Source: Saprospiraceae bacterium
GTDB taxonomy: Bacteria; Bacteroidota; Bacteroidia; Chitinophagales; Saprospiraceae
Assembly (NCBI GenBank): GCA_016714895.1
Contig: JADKBV010000005.1
Span: 3,348 to 67,347 of the forward strand
DNA length: 64,000 bases
Direction of reading: 5' to 3'
Part shown: positions 38,223 to 47,907 of the stretch, in pieces
Numbering within the stretch: position 1 is the stretch's first letter
Layout: every line of letters begins with the position of its first letter
Made by a program: the position numbers and the translations under genes
The notes under the pieces: model-generated
Told to the model about the DNA's origin: nothing
The model's input: only the letters and a program-made list of their open reading frames with translations
Databases searched by the model: none

Positions 38223-38910
38223 ATGAAAGTAAGTAAAATTTTGAGTATGAGCATAGCCTGCCTGCTTACTGTATCTGCTGTAGGTCAGCAGAATCCGTTA
38301 ATGGAAGCTTATAATACACCTTTTAATACTGTTCCTTTTGACAAAGTCAAGGTGGAACATTTTATGCCTGCCATCGAAGATGCCATGGTCAAAGGTAAGG
38401 CAGATATTGAAGCCATTGTAAGCAATAAAGCCAAACCTGACTTTAAAAATACCATCGTGGCCCTCGAACATGCAGGTGAAGATGTAGGCAGGGTTTCAAA
38501 AGTGTTGTTCAACCTCAACTCTATGGAGACAACACCGGAAATTCAAAAAACCGTTCAGATGGTATCCGCCAAACTGACAGATTACAGAAATGATATATCT
38601 TTGAATCCTGTTCTGTTTGACAAAGTTAAAAAAGTATATGATGTCAGAGAAAGCCTGAATCTGAACACAGAAGATGCTATGTTGCTCGAAAAAACATACA
38701 AAGGTTTTGTCAGAAATGGTGCCTTACTTTCAGAAGACAAAAAAAATGTTTTGAGAGAAATCAATAAAACATTGTCTGAAAGAGGTCTTCGTTTTGGTGA
38801 AAATGTTCTCAAAGAAACCAATGGATTTGCCAAATATATTGAAAATGAAGAGGAATTAAAAGGACTTCCCGAATTTGCCCTGACAGCAGCTAAAGAAGCA
38901 GCCCAAAAAA
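38223..38910 (+). CDS. M3 family peptidase, N-terminal segment
   Basis: Begins with a signal peptide (MKVSKILSMSIACLLTVSAV, cut near GQQ), which suggests a periplasmic enzyme. The segment holds the helical N-terminal part of M3 oligopeptidase/dipeptidyl carboxypeptidase proteins ('NTPFNTVPFDKVKVEHFMPA', 'NTIVALEHAGEDVGRVS', 'NLNTEDAMLLEKTYKGFVRN'). The frame is broken in the A-run 38905-38910 by one extra A; uncorrected it closes at 38987. Removing it gives 'KEGWKFTIQAPSYGPVMQY', joining directly to the next segment and making a protein of about 700 aa, the usual size for this family. Confidence 0.8.
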
Positions 38911-40326
38911 GAGTGCAAAGAAGGTTGGAAATTTACGATTCAGGCACCAAGTTATGGTCCGGTCATGCAATACGCCGACAATCGTGAATTGCGAAAAGAA
39001 ATGTTTTTTGCTTTTAATACAAGAGCTTATAAAGAAAATGAATTTAACAATACCCAGATCATCAAAGATCTCGCAAAACTGAGGTACGAAAAGGCCGTTT
39101 TGTTGGGTTACAATACCTGGGCTGATTATATCCTTGAAGAAAGAATGGCCAATACAAAACAAATAGTTATGGACTTTCTCGATAATCTCAAAGATAGTGC
39201 CATACCGGTAGCAAAAGCTGAAATCGAAGAAGTGACCGCTTACGCCAAAAAGAACGGATTCGAAGGAGAACAGTTGGAAAGATGGGACTTTTCTTATTAT
39301 GCTGAAAAGTTGAAAAAAGAAAAATTTGCCATCAATGATGAAGTATTAAAACCTTACTTCAGCCTTGAGAATACCATCGACGGATTGTTTAAATTGTGTA
39401 CCGATCTTTGGGGTATTACTTTCAAAAAAAATGAAGAAATTCCGACATGGCACGAAGATGTTATGGTATATGAAGTGTATGACAAAGATGGTTCTTTACT
39501 GGCGATTTGGTATGGTGATTATTTTCCGAGACCGGGCAAAAGAGCCGGTGCATGGAATAATACGTTAAGAGACCAGTGGATGGAAGGCACCGAAGATGTC
39601 AGACCTCATGTGGTCAACGTTTGTAATTTTTCAAAACCTACAGCTGACAAACCTGCTTTGCTTACATTCGGAGAGGTTGAAACCTTATATCACGAATTTG
39701 GACATGCACTCCACAATATCTTTGCAAAAGGAAATTACAGCAGGCTTACAGGCACCAGTGTTGCCTGGGATTTTGTAGAATTGCCAAGTCAGCTGATGGA
39801 AAATTTTGTCAGTGAACCTAAGGTCCTGGCTACCTTTGCAAAACATTACGAAACCGGCGAAGTTATTCCTCAGGAACTGGTCAACAAAATTAATGAAAGT
39901 TCGACCTTCCTTTCAGGTTTGGCAACGATGCGCCAGTTAGCATTTGGCTACCTCGATATGACTTGGCATGGCAATAATCCGGAAGGGTATTCAGTAGAAG
40001 GTGTGGAAGAAAAATCAGATGTAACGAGAAATTTTTATCCTGAGGTGGATGGTATTTCAATCAGTGCATCGTTTTCCCATATTTTTGCCGGAGGTTATTC
40101 AGCCGGATACTACAGCTACAAATGGTCTGAAGTTTTAGATGCCGATGCTTATGCCATGTTTAAACAAAATGGGGTAGTCAATAAAGCCGTAGCACAACAC
40201 TTCAGAGACCATATCCTTTCCAAAGGAGGTACACAACACCCAATGGAACTTTTTAAAAATTTCAGAGGGAGAGAACCAAAACCTGAAGCCATGCTGGTAA
40301 GGTCAGGTTTATTAAAAATGCCTTAA
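38911..40326 (+). CDS. M3 family peptidase, catalytic segment (Dcp/OpdA-type)
   Basis: Continues the preceding segment in the shifted frame; the ATG at 38965 is internal. The zinc metallopeptidase motif HExxH is 'YHEFGHALHNIF' (about 39690-39725), with the third-ligand region 'DFVELPSQLMENF' about 25 residues on. 'GGYSAGYYSYKWSEVLDAD' near the C-terminus is the substrate-binding Tyr/His region of the family. It hydrolyses peptides, probably in the periplasm given the signal peptide upstream. The match to dipeptidyl carboxypeptidase Dcp is good, but oligopeptidase A cannot be excluded. The stop is followed 12 nt later by mazG. Confidence 0.85.
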   Translation, partial: ECKEGWKFTIQAPSYGPVMQYADNRELRKEMFFAFNTRAYKENEFNNTQIIKDLAKLRYEKAVLLGYNTWADYILEERMANTKQIVMDFLDNLKDSAIPVAKAEIEEVTAYAKKNGFEGEQLERWDFSYYAEKLKKEKFAINDEVLKPYFSLENTIDGLFKLCTDLWGITFKKNEEIPTWHEDVMVYEVYDKDGSLLAIWYGDYFPRPGKRAGAWNNTLRDQWMEGTEDVRPHVVNVCNFSKPTADKPALLTFGEVETLYHEFGHALHNIFAKGNYSRLTGTSVAWDFVELPSQLMENFVSEPKVLATFAKHYETGEVIPQELVNKINESSTFLSGLATMRQLAFGYLDMTWHGNNPEGYSVEGVEEKSDVTRNFYPEVDGISISASFSHIFAGGYSAGYYSYKWSEVLDADAYAMFKQNGVVNKAVAQHFRDHILSKGGTQHPMELFKNFRGREPKPEAMLVRSGLLKMP

Positions 40327-40338
40327 AATTTACTTTAA

Positions 40339-41157
40339 ATGAATATTGAAGCCATCCTGGAAGATCTCAGAAAAAGGCCTTCTGAACCTGACAAAACTGA
40401 GGCCTTCCGGGTTTTGCTTCACATCATGGACGATCTCAGAGACAAATGCCCCTGGGACAAAAAACAAACGTTTCTCAGTCTTCGCAACCTGACGATCGAA
40501 GAAATGTACGAGTTGGCGGACGCTTTGCTCGAAAACAATCATGAAGATATCAAAGAAGAGATCGGAGATATCATGCTGCACATGATTTTTTATGCCAAAA
40601 TTGCAGATGAAGAAGGCAAGTTTACCATTACCGATGCTTTATTGTCCATCTGCCGTAAACTGATACACAGACATCCCCATATTTATGGTGACACTACGGT
40701 AAAGGATGAGGAAGAAGTCAAAAAAAACTGGGAACAATTAAAACTTTTGGAAGGTAAAACATCTGTTCTTCAGGGTGTGCCAAATGGTTTGCCGGCATTG
40801 GTCAAGTCTTATCGCATGCAGGAAAAAGTCGCTCAGGTTGGTTTTGAATGGGATCACATCGATCAGGTTTGGGAAAAGGTGGAAGAAGAAATCGGAGAAC
40901 TGAAAGAAGCAATCGCCGAAGGGAATAAGGAGCATATAGAACATGAATTCGGAGATATCCTTTTTGCTTTGGTCAATTATGCAAGATTTCTGAAGATTGA
41001 TCCCGAAACAGCTTTGGAAAAAGTCAATAAACGTTTTAAATCCAGATTTCAATACATTGAAAATCATGCGACCGGGGCTCTGAGTGATATGACTCTGGAA
41101 GAAATGGATGTATTGTGGAATGAAGCAAAAGTGGTGGAAAAAAATCAAAAAAAATAA
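40339..41157 (+). CDS. mazG: Nucleoside triphosphate pyrophosphohydrolase MazG
   Basis: 272 aa with two MazG domains. It hydrolyses NTPs to NMP and pyrophosphate, cleaning abnormal nucleotides or lowering (p)ppGpp. The first domain has 'CPWDKKQTFLSL', the ExxE...ExxD set 'TIEEMYELADALLENN' and 'DIKEEIGDIMLHMIFYAKIA' (about residues 34-94). The second has 'KVEEEIGELKEAIAEGN' and 'HEFGDILFALVNYARFL' (about 178-220). Length matches E. coli-type MazG. It lies between the M3 peptidase and the GH31 gene with gaps of 12 and 6 nt, so it is likely co-transcribed. Confidence 0.92.
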   Translation: MNIEAILEDLRKRPSEPDKTEAFRVLLHIMDDLRDKCPWDKKQTFLSLRNLTIEEMYELADALLENNHEDIKEEIGDIMLHMIFYAKIADEEGKFTITDALLSICRKLIHRHPHIYGDTTVKDEEEVKKNWEQLKLLEGKTSVLQGVPNGLPALVKSYRMQEKVAQVGFEWDHIDQVWEKVEEEIGELKEAIAEGNKEHIEHEFGDILFALVNYARFLKIDPETALEKVNKRFKSRFQYIENHATGALSDMTLEEMDVLWNEAKVVEKNQKK

Positions 41158-41163
41158 GTTGGC

Positions 41164-43458
41164 ATGATGAAAATAATTGTACTCTTTTTTTTGTGTCTGA
41201 CCCAAATCGGAATTTTTGCACAACCTCAGGGATTTTATTGCGAAGAAGTTCATCCTTCCATCCGTAAGTTCACCTGGAACAGTAGTGATCCCGCTTTTCA
41301 ACATCAGTACAGTGACGTTGTCCTCTTGAAGGAAAATCAGGAATGTATGGGTTGTATGGTCTCTGAAGATTCTGTTTTTATTCCGTCATTATCTTTGAAG
41401 ATTAAAAAAAATGCGACCGAAAATGGTTTTCTGATTTCCCTCAATCCAAATGAAGAAATATATGGTGGTGGAGGAAGGGCCTTGCCGGTGTCCAGACGAG
41501 GGAAAGCTTTTCCACTGAGCAATAATCCCTGGTACGGATATGGGGTAGGAGCGGACCATCTGAATTTTTCAGTTCCTTTTTTTATTTCATCAGAAGGTTA
41601 TGGTTTGTTTTTTGACAATCCATCCAAAGGATATGCCGATTTGGGCAAAAAGGATTCCACAATGATAGAAGTTTCGTTCAGTGGTGGTAAGTTGAATGTT
41701 TATGTTATTGAAGGAAAAACCACGGAAGATATTTTGAAAAAATACCATGAGCTCACCGGAACGCAAGAAATGCCTCCCAAATGGGCTTTCGGCCTGTTTA
41801 TGAGTCGGTTTGGGTATAGAAGTGAACAACAAGTCAAAGAAATAGCGTCAACGATGGACAAAAAAGGGTTTCCTTATGATGCCATTATTTACGATTTGTT
41901 TTGGTTTGGAGACAGCATCAAATCCACGATGGGGAACCTGTCCTGGGTAAATAAAAAAGCGTGGCCCAATCCGGAAAAAATGATCCGTAATTTTGCCAAA
42001 AAGGACAAAAAAACCATCCTCATAACAGAGCCGTATGTGTTAAAAACTTCCTTGAATTTTGATGTTGCTTCACCGTATTTTGCCATCAATAAAATGGATC
42101 AACCCTATGAATTGACAGACTTTTACTTCGGAAACGGTGGATTGATAGACATCTTCAGACCGGAATCCCGTAGTTGGTTTTTATCAAAATATGACGAACA
42201 AATCAAAATGGGTGTTGCCGGTTGGTGGGGAGATTTGGGCGAGCCGGAAAGACACCCCGAAGATATGTTTCACACCCTGAACATTGAGGGAAAACCGGTC
42301 AACGTACCTTCAGGTCATGTCCACAATCTTTATGGTCATGAATGGACAAAAATGTTGTACCAACATTACGCAAAAAATCATCCGCGTTATAAATTGTTTA
42401 GTCTCAACAGAGCCGGATTTGGTGGGTCACAACGATACGGGATTATCCCCTGGACAGGAGACGTAAGCAGGTCATGGGATGGATTCAGAGCACAAATTCC
42501 TTTGCTGACCGGTATGGCTTTGAGTGGCATTCCTTATATTCATTCTGATGCGGGAGGATTTGCCTTAGGTGAAAAAGACCCGGAATTATACACGAGATGG
42601 TATCAGTTTTCCGTTTTTACACCGATTTTGCGGCCTCATGGTACAGCTGTATATGATGTTGATCCGGGAGCAGTGAGCTATCCGAGCGAGCCGGCTTTGA
42701 TAGGGGGAACATGGGAAGCCATTTTAAAAAAATATACTTTGTTGAGGTATGAAATGTTACCTCATAATTATCATTTGGCATACCGGCAGTATAAATATGG
42801 AGAGCCTTTGATTTCTCCGATGGTTTATTATTTTCCTGAAGACAAAAATAGTGCAGGTTCGGTCGAACAGTATATGTGGGGAAAAGATATTTTGGTAGCT
42901 CCTGTCCTTGAAAAAAACCTAAAAAGGAAAAAACTATATTTACCGGAGGGAATTAAGTGGTATGTTTTTCAATCAGGAAACTATAAAGGTAAATCCGGCG
43001 TATACACGGGATGGCAAGCCTGGAACGTGGAAGATTTTGATCTGCCGATATTTGTCAGAGAAGGTTCCTTTATCGTGTTACATGCCAAAAAAACAGGAAA
43101 GTCAACGAAAGACTTTGATGATGGAAATATAGAAATTCACTACTACTACAGTAATCAAAATTCAACTTCCGAATGGTATGACGACGATGGTAATGACCGT
43201 TTGGCTTGTCAGGATGGATTATTTGATCTGATGGGTTTTTCTATGAAACATGAAGGTTTGACATCGCAAATAATGATTGATTACAAACATGTCTACAAGG
43301 GGAAATGGCGCGAAAAACGAAAAATAAGGCTTTTTGTGCACGGATTGCCGGATGGAAAAAATATTATTCTAAAAGGTAAAACCTTAAAAAGAAACAAAAA
43401 TGGTGCGTTTCACCTGACTCTTGAAAAGATTGAGTCATTAATTCTGGAGGTGAGGTAG
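41164..43458 (+). CDS. Glycoside hydrolase family 31 (alpha-glucosidase/xylosidase type), secreted
   Basis: 764 aa. Signal peptide MMKIIVLFFLCLTQIGIFAQ; the Met at 41167 may be the true start. GH31 enzymes cleave alpha-linked glucose or xylose by a retaining mechanism. The N-terminal beta-sandwich contains 'NPNEEIYGGGGRALP'. The barrel has 'PPKWAFGLFMSRFGY', 'YDAIIYDLFWF', a nucleophile region 'GVAGWWGDLGEP' and an acid/base region 'IIPWTGDVSRSWDGF', then 'GIPYIHSDAGGFA' and 'RWYQFSVFTPILRPHG'. The C-terminal sheet domain has 'LVAPVLEK' and 'DDDGN'. No T9SS tail, so it is probably periplasmic. Substrate specificity cannot be read from sequence. Confidence 0.88.
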   Translation: MMKIIVLFFLCLTQIGIFAQPQGFYCEEVHPSIRKFTWNSSDPAFQHQYSDVVLLKENQECMGCMVSEDSVFIPSLSLKIKKNATENGFLISLNPNEEIYGGGGRALPVSRRGKAFPLSNNPWYGYGVGADHLNFSVPFFISSEGYGLFFDNPSKGYADLGKKDSTMIEVSFSGGKLNVYVIEGKTTEDILKKYHELTGTQEMPPKWAFGLFMSRFGYRSEQQVKEIASTMDKKGFPYDAIIYDLFWFGDSIKSTMGNLSWVNKKAWPNPEKMIRNFAKKDKKTILITEPYVLKTSLNFDVASPYFAINKMDQPYELTDFYFGNGGLIDIFRPESRSWFLSKYDEQIKMGVAGWWGDLGEPERHPEDMFHTLNIEGKPVNVPSGHVHNLYGHEWTKMLYQHYAKNHPRYKLFSLNRAGFGGSQRYGIIPWTGDVSRSWDGFRAQIPLLTGMALSGIPYIHSDAGGFALGEKDPELYTRWYQFSVFTPILRPHGTAVYDVDPGAVSYPSEPALIGGTWEAILKKYTLLRYEMLPHNYHLAYRQYKYGEPLISPMVYYFPEDKNSAGSVEQYMWGKDILVAPVLEKNLKRKKLYLPEGIKWYVFQSGNYKGKSGVYTGWQAWNVEDFDLPIFVREGSFIVLHAKKTGKSTKDFDDGNIEIHYYYSNQNSTSEWYDDDGNDRLACQDGLFDLMGFSMKHEGLTSQIMIDYKHVYKGKWREKRKIRLFVHGLPDGKNIILKGKTLKRNKNGAFHLTLEKIESLILEVR

Positions 43459-43623
43459 TTGTAGTTTAATAAAATTTAATACAATTTTATAAATTTTATC
43501 TTATTTGATAAACAGATTCATGATTTTGAGGTTTTGATTCGTTTGTTTATCCAAGACAAATTATTTAAAAAATCCTGAAATTATAGTATGTATAGTAGAT
43601 TTAATTCTACCTTAGCCATTTGA

Positions 43624-44435
43624 ATGATAAAAGAAATATTTATGCCTGAATTTAGAATATTTGCCGTCGTTTTTGTGATGTTTTTTACAGCATCATCCCT
43701 AACCGGACAGTATAAGGGAAGTTACAAAGTTACCAACAAACTTCATGAAGCTTTGACATTGAGATCTGAGGCAAGATATGATGTCCATGTGATGTTTGAC
43801 GATCAGGTAGATTTGAATTATTGGGAAAAATATTTTGAAACCAATCATACGCCTTTTGAGGAAAGGGCAAAATTTTGATTAAAAAACTGAAAGAAAAAGC
43901 AGAATCCACCCAAATACCGTTTTTTGAACAATGGCCGGCGTCAGGAAAGTCTGTATCGAATATAAAAAAACATTGGATTGTCAATGGTTTTTCGATGAAT
44001 GCTTCCGCTGAAATAATCAAAGAACTGGCAGCTTTGCCTATCATCTCATGGATTGGCGAGAATGTCGTGCTTTCCCAAACAACGTATTCTGTTGAAAAAG
44101 TAGAAGTAATGGCACCGAACGGAACGGAAAGAGGTCTTTTGGCTATCAATGCTCCCGCTATGTGGGCATTAGGTTATACAGGATTTGGGACCACCGTTTT
44201 CACAGCAGATACCGGGGTTGATCCTACCCATCCTTCTTTGGCTTACCATTACAAAGGAAATTATGTTCCGGAATCTGAAGCTTGGTATCCCAATACATTT
44301 ACACCACAGAACCTTGACAGAGGACCTTTTGATTGCTCCAATCACGGAACACACGTGACGGGTACCGTTCTTGGCCTGGATCGGAAAACCAATGACACTA
44401 TCGGAGTAGCTTTTAACGCCAGTTGGATTGGGGGG
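43624..44435 (+). CDS. Subtilisin-like (S8) protease, N-terminal segment
   Basis: The signal-peptide-like start (ATG 43624, or Met 43642 'MPEFRIFAVVFVMFFTASS') is followed by a propeptide. One A appears lost in the run 43869-43872, where 'FEERAK' should continue 'ILIKKLKEKAE'; uncorrected the frame stops at 43878. The catalytic Asp region is 'FTADTGVDPTHPSL' and the His region 'DCSNHGTHVTGTVLG'. A second break lies in the G-run 44430-44435, where 'NASWIGG' should continue 'AILCGVGTSDN'; uncorrected the frame stops at 44471. The intact gene, 43624-46624, would encode about 1,000 aa. Confidence 0.8.
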
Positions 44436-46624
44436 CTATCCTTTGTGGTGTGGGAACATCTGATAATATAGGTGCTTTTGAATGGGCGGTTGATCCTGAT
44501 GGAAATGAGGATACAGCAGACGATATTCCTGATGTGATCAATAATTCATGGTATGATCCGAGTCTCAATGAGTTGGATTGTTACAGTGTTTACGTCCCTA
44601 TTTTACAGACTTTGGAAGTTATTGGTGTAGCCGTTGTTTTTTCTGCAGGAAATGAAGGTCCGGATCCCGGAACGATTACCCAACCTCATAATATCAATAT
44701 CAATGAGGTCAATGCTTTTACCATTGGCGCTTTAAACGGAAATTCATCCGCCCTTCCCATTGCCGATTTTTCGAGCAGAGGACCGTCTCATTGTGAAGGT
44801 GAAGGATCCATAAAAATCAAACCGGAAGTTTCCGCTCCCGGTGTTCAGGTCAGGTCTTGTGTTCCAGGAAACGAATTTGCCTTATTAAACGGTACGTCTA
44901 TGGCCGCACCACATGTTTCAGGTGCCATTTTGTTGTTGAAAGAAGCGTTTCCTGATTTGGGCGGTAAAGATTTTAAACTTGCTTTATATAATACATGCAG
45001 GGATTTAGGGGCCCCGGGAGAAGATAATATTTTCGGCATGGGAATCATTGATGTATTTGCAGCTTATGAATATTTGGTAAATGCCGGTCATGTGCCTGCT
45101 AATCCTTACAAAGAGCGGGATCTGATGTTATTGGAGGCAAAAACTTCTTTTTATGCCTGCGAAAATATTGTTGAACCCTTCATTTTAGTGGAAAATAACG
45201 GTGTGGATATTGTAACTTCTTTTCTTGTGGAATATGGTGGCCCTCTGGAAACAAAATCATTTGTATGGACTGGTTCCATGTCACCCAAAGAAAGAAAATA
45301 TATATCGCTGGAAGCTTTTTTACCTGAATCGGATTTTGATATGATCACCGTGTCTATCGTATCTGTTAACGATGGAGCGGATGAACGCCCTTTCAATAAT
45401 TCTATTTCGGCACCAATTGTATTGAGTGAAAGAAAAAAAGTGGTTGCAGATATAGACGAAACAGAAAAAATATGTAAAAATTCTCAGATTGTCCTCACCA
45501 GCCCTTTAGGTACCACGGGCAACTTTACCACAAAATGGTATGATGATATTTTTGACGGAAATTTATTATATACCGGCAACCTTTTATTGCTCCCCGCCGA
45601 TGAATCCGATAAAACCCTTTATGCTGAAATTACTTACAATGAATCCTTCGGAGAAAACGCTCCGGAAGAAAATCCGACTCCGGAAAGCAGCCTGGAATCA
45701 GGTTTGATGTTTGATACAGAATTTGGATTTACATTGGAATCATTTGATGTGTATAGTGCACAAAAACATACAGTAGATGTTGCAGTATTGAATGAAAATA
45801 ATAATGTGGTTCATGTCATATCCAGACCTCAGACGCCGATCGGAAAAAGAACGATCAATGTCCAATGGTATATTCCTCCGGGTAAAAATTATAAGCTGGT
45901 CAAAAAATTGGGTAAAGATCTTTATGGTAATAAAAATGTATTCAATTTTCCATATACCATAGATGATGTAGTGACGATAAAATCCGGATTCAAAAATGGG
46001 GAGGCGGCAAATGAATATCTTGGTTTTTATAACTTAAGAATCAAACACACAGAACCTTGCGGCAGGGTACCATATCAATTTAGTTCCTCCCAAACAGACA
46101 GCATAACTTCGGAAGTTCTTTTTACCCTTTCTGAAGATACCGTAAGGTTACCGAATCTTCTGGAGGCAAGTTCATTGACCGAAAACGTAAGTTATGTGTC
46201 ATGGGACATGGGAGACGGAACGAGGTATGTCGATAGTACGGTCACTCATGAATATTTATCAGCGGGAACCTATACGATTTGTTATCACGTCAAAGACGAA
46301 AATCTTTGTTCTACCGCAGGTCTGAAGGATGTAGTTGTTTTGAGGACCACCTCGACAGAAGAATCGACCATTGCGGAAGCTGAGGAAATTATTTTATATC
46401 CCAATCCTGTGTCAGATGTTTTGTTTATTGAAAAATTATATAAAAATCTGAGTGAAAATATTTCTGTAATGATATATGATCAAAACGGAAGCAGGGTTTT
46501 TAGTGGAGAGTGGAATCAGGGAGATATATGGAAAACTGATATTTCAGGCTTGCCGGGCGGCATATATTATGTGAGATTATTCGGACAAAAACAAGTAAGG
46601 TCACAACGATTTGTAAAATTTTGA
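44436..46624 (+). CDS. Subtilisin-like (S8) protease, catalytic C-half with PKD and T9SS domains
   Basis: Continues the preceding segment; the ATG at 44423 is internal. The catalytic Asn region is 'VVFSAGNEGPDPG' and the Ser region 'LLNGTSMAAPHVSGAILLL' (about 44885). Downstream are Ig-like stretches, a PKD domain 'YVSWDMGDGTRY' with 'AGTYTICYHVKD' (about 46190-46340), and a T9SS type A sorting domain 'ILYPNPVSDVLFIE', 'GGIYYVRLFG', final RFVKF. It is thus a secreted endopeptidase exported by T9SS. It is monocistronic, with 165 nt before it and 71 nt before mqnE. Confidence 0.88.
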
Positions 46625-46695
46625 TTTGATTTTGGTGAACTAATCCTTCATTTTTTAATTACATTAGGTATATTTTTTACCGTAATATAGTTCTT

Positions 46696-47874
46696 ATGTC
46701 TTCCATTCTTACCAATGATACAAGTTTAGACCCGGTTTTGCGTGAAATAGCTGAAAAAGTGTATGCCGGAACGAGAATAAACAATCAGGATGCAGAATAT
46801 CTTTTTGAAAAAGCATCCCTGAGTTTCGTAGGTAGCCTCGCCAATTATATCAGAGAAAAAAAACATGGGGACAATACCTATTTTAACAGAAATTTCCACA
46901 TCGAACCGACCAATATCTGTTTGTACACCTGTTCGTTTTGTTCCTACAGCAGATTGATTAAAAAACGTTCTGAAGGTTGGGAATACACCCTGGAAGATAT
47001 CATGGACATCGTAAAGTCTTATGATGATAAACCGGTTACAGAAGTTCATATCGTAGGAGGTGTTTTGCCTCAGTATGATGTCACATTTTATGCAAGTCTT
47101 TTTTCAGAAATTAAAAAACACCGACCTGAACTCCATGTTAAAGCTTTGACGCCGGTAGAATATCATTACATTTTCAAAAAAGACAAAATATCTTACGAAG
47201 AAGGAATGCTGCTGATGAAAAATGCAGGTTTGGATTCTATGCCGGGTGGGGGAGCAGAAATTTTTCATCCTGAAATCAGAGATCAGATTGCCGGTGGAAA
47301 GTGCAGCGGAGAACAATGGTTGCGCATTCATGAAATATGGCATGAATTGGGTGGCAGGTCAAACGCCACGATGTTGTACGGTCATATTGAAAGTTATTTT
47401 CACCGGGTAGACCATTTGGATAAACTCAGACAGTTGCAGGATAAAACCGGTGGATTTCAGACTTTTATTCCGTTAAAATTCAGAAACCAGGACAACCAGA
47501 TGTCGCATCTGCCGGAAGTCAGTCATGTCGAAGATTTGAAAAACTATGCGATATCAAGGATTTATCTGGACAATTTTGACCATATCAAAGCCTATTGGCC
47601 GATGATAGGTCGCGAAATGGCTCAGTTATCCTTATCTTTTGGTGTAGACGATATTGACGGCACGATAGACGATACCACTAAAATATATTCAATGGCAGGT
47701 AGTGAAGAACAAAATCCGGCATTGAGTACAGAAGAGTTGGTACAGATGATCCGTAGGGTAGGGCGCAAAGCCATCGAAAGAGATACTTTATACAATGTAG
47801 TACAAGACTACACAGATGTGGTTTTTGAGGAAGATAACCTCTATAAAGGTTATGTCTCACTGCCGGTAGTCTGA
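46696..47874 (+). CDS. mqnE: Aminofutalosine synthase MqnE (radical SAM)
   Basis: 392 aa. It joins 3-(1-carboxyvinyloxy)benzoate with SAM to give aminofutalosine in the futalosine route to menaquinone. The radical-SAM motif CxxxCxxC is 'CLYTCSFCSYSR' near residue 74. The family-specific stretch 'GLDSMPGGGAEIFHPEIRD', 'GGRSNATMLYGHIES' and the C-terminal 'DDIDGTIDDTTKIYSMAG' separate MqnE from MqnC and from CofH-type proteins. Other mqn genes are not in the window. It converges on topA with a 33-nt gap. Confidence 0.9.
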   Translation: MSSILTNDTSLDPVLREIAEKVYAGTRINNQDAEYLFEKASLSFVGSLANYIREKKHGDNTYFNRNFHIEPTNICLYTCSFCSYSRLIKKRSEGWEYTLEDIMDIVKSYDDKPVTEVHIVGGVLPQYDVTFYASLFSEIKKHRPELHVKALTPVEYHYIFKKDKISYEEGMLLMKNAGLDSMPGGGAEIFHPEIRDQIAGGKCSGEQWLRIHEIWHELGGRSNATMLYGHIESYFHRVDHLDKLRQLQDKTGGFQTFIPLKFRNQDNQMSHLPEVSHVEDLKNYAISRIYLDNFDHIKAYWPMIGREMAQLSLSFGVDDIDGTIDDTTKIYSMAGSEEQNPALSTEELVQMIRRVGRKAIERDTLYNVVQDYTDVVFEEDNLYKGYVSLPVV

Positions 47875-47907
47875 CAAAAATCCAGGGTTATCCAACCAGA
47901 AACTTGA

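Noticed and set aside
40738..41304. 188-codon minus-strand frame across mazG and GH31
   Set aside because: Antisense to two well-identified genes; Phe-rich composition typical of a reverse-strand shadow.
6023..44435. Phase variation or programmed frameshifting at homopolymers
   Set aside because: Runs are short (2-8 nt), of every base, found also in peptidase, DUF2200 and dnaK genes, and lack slippery-site/stem-loop organisation; sequence error is simpler.
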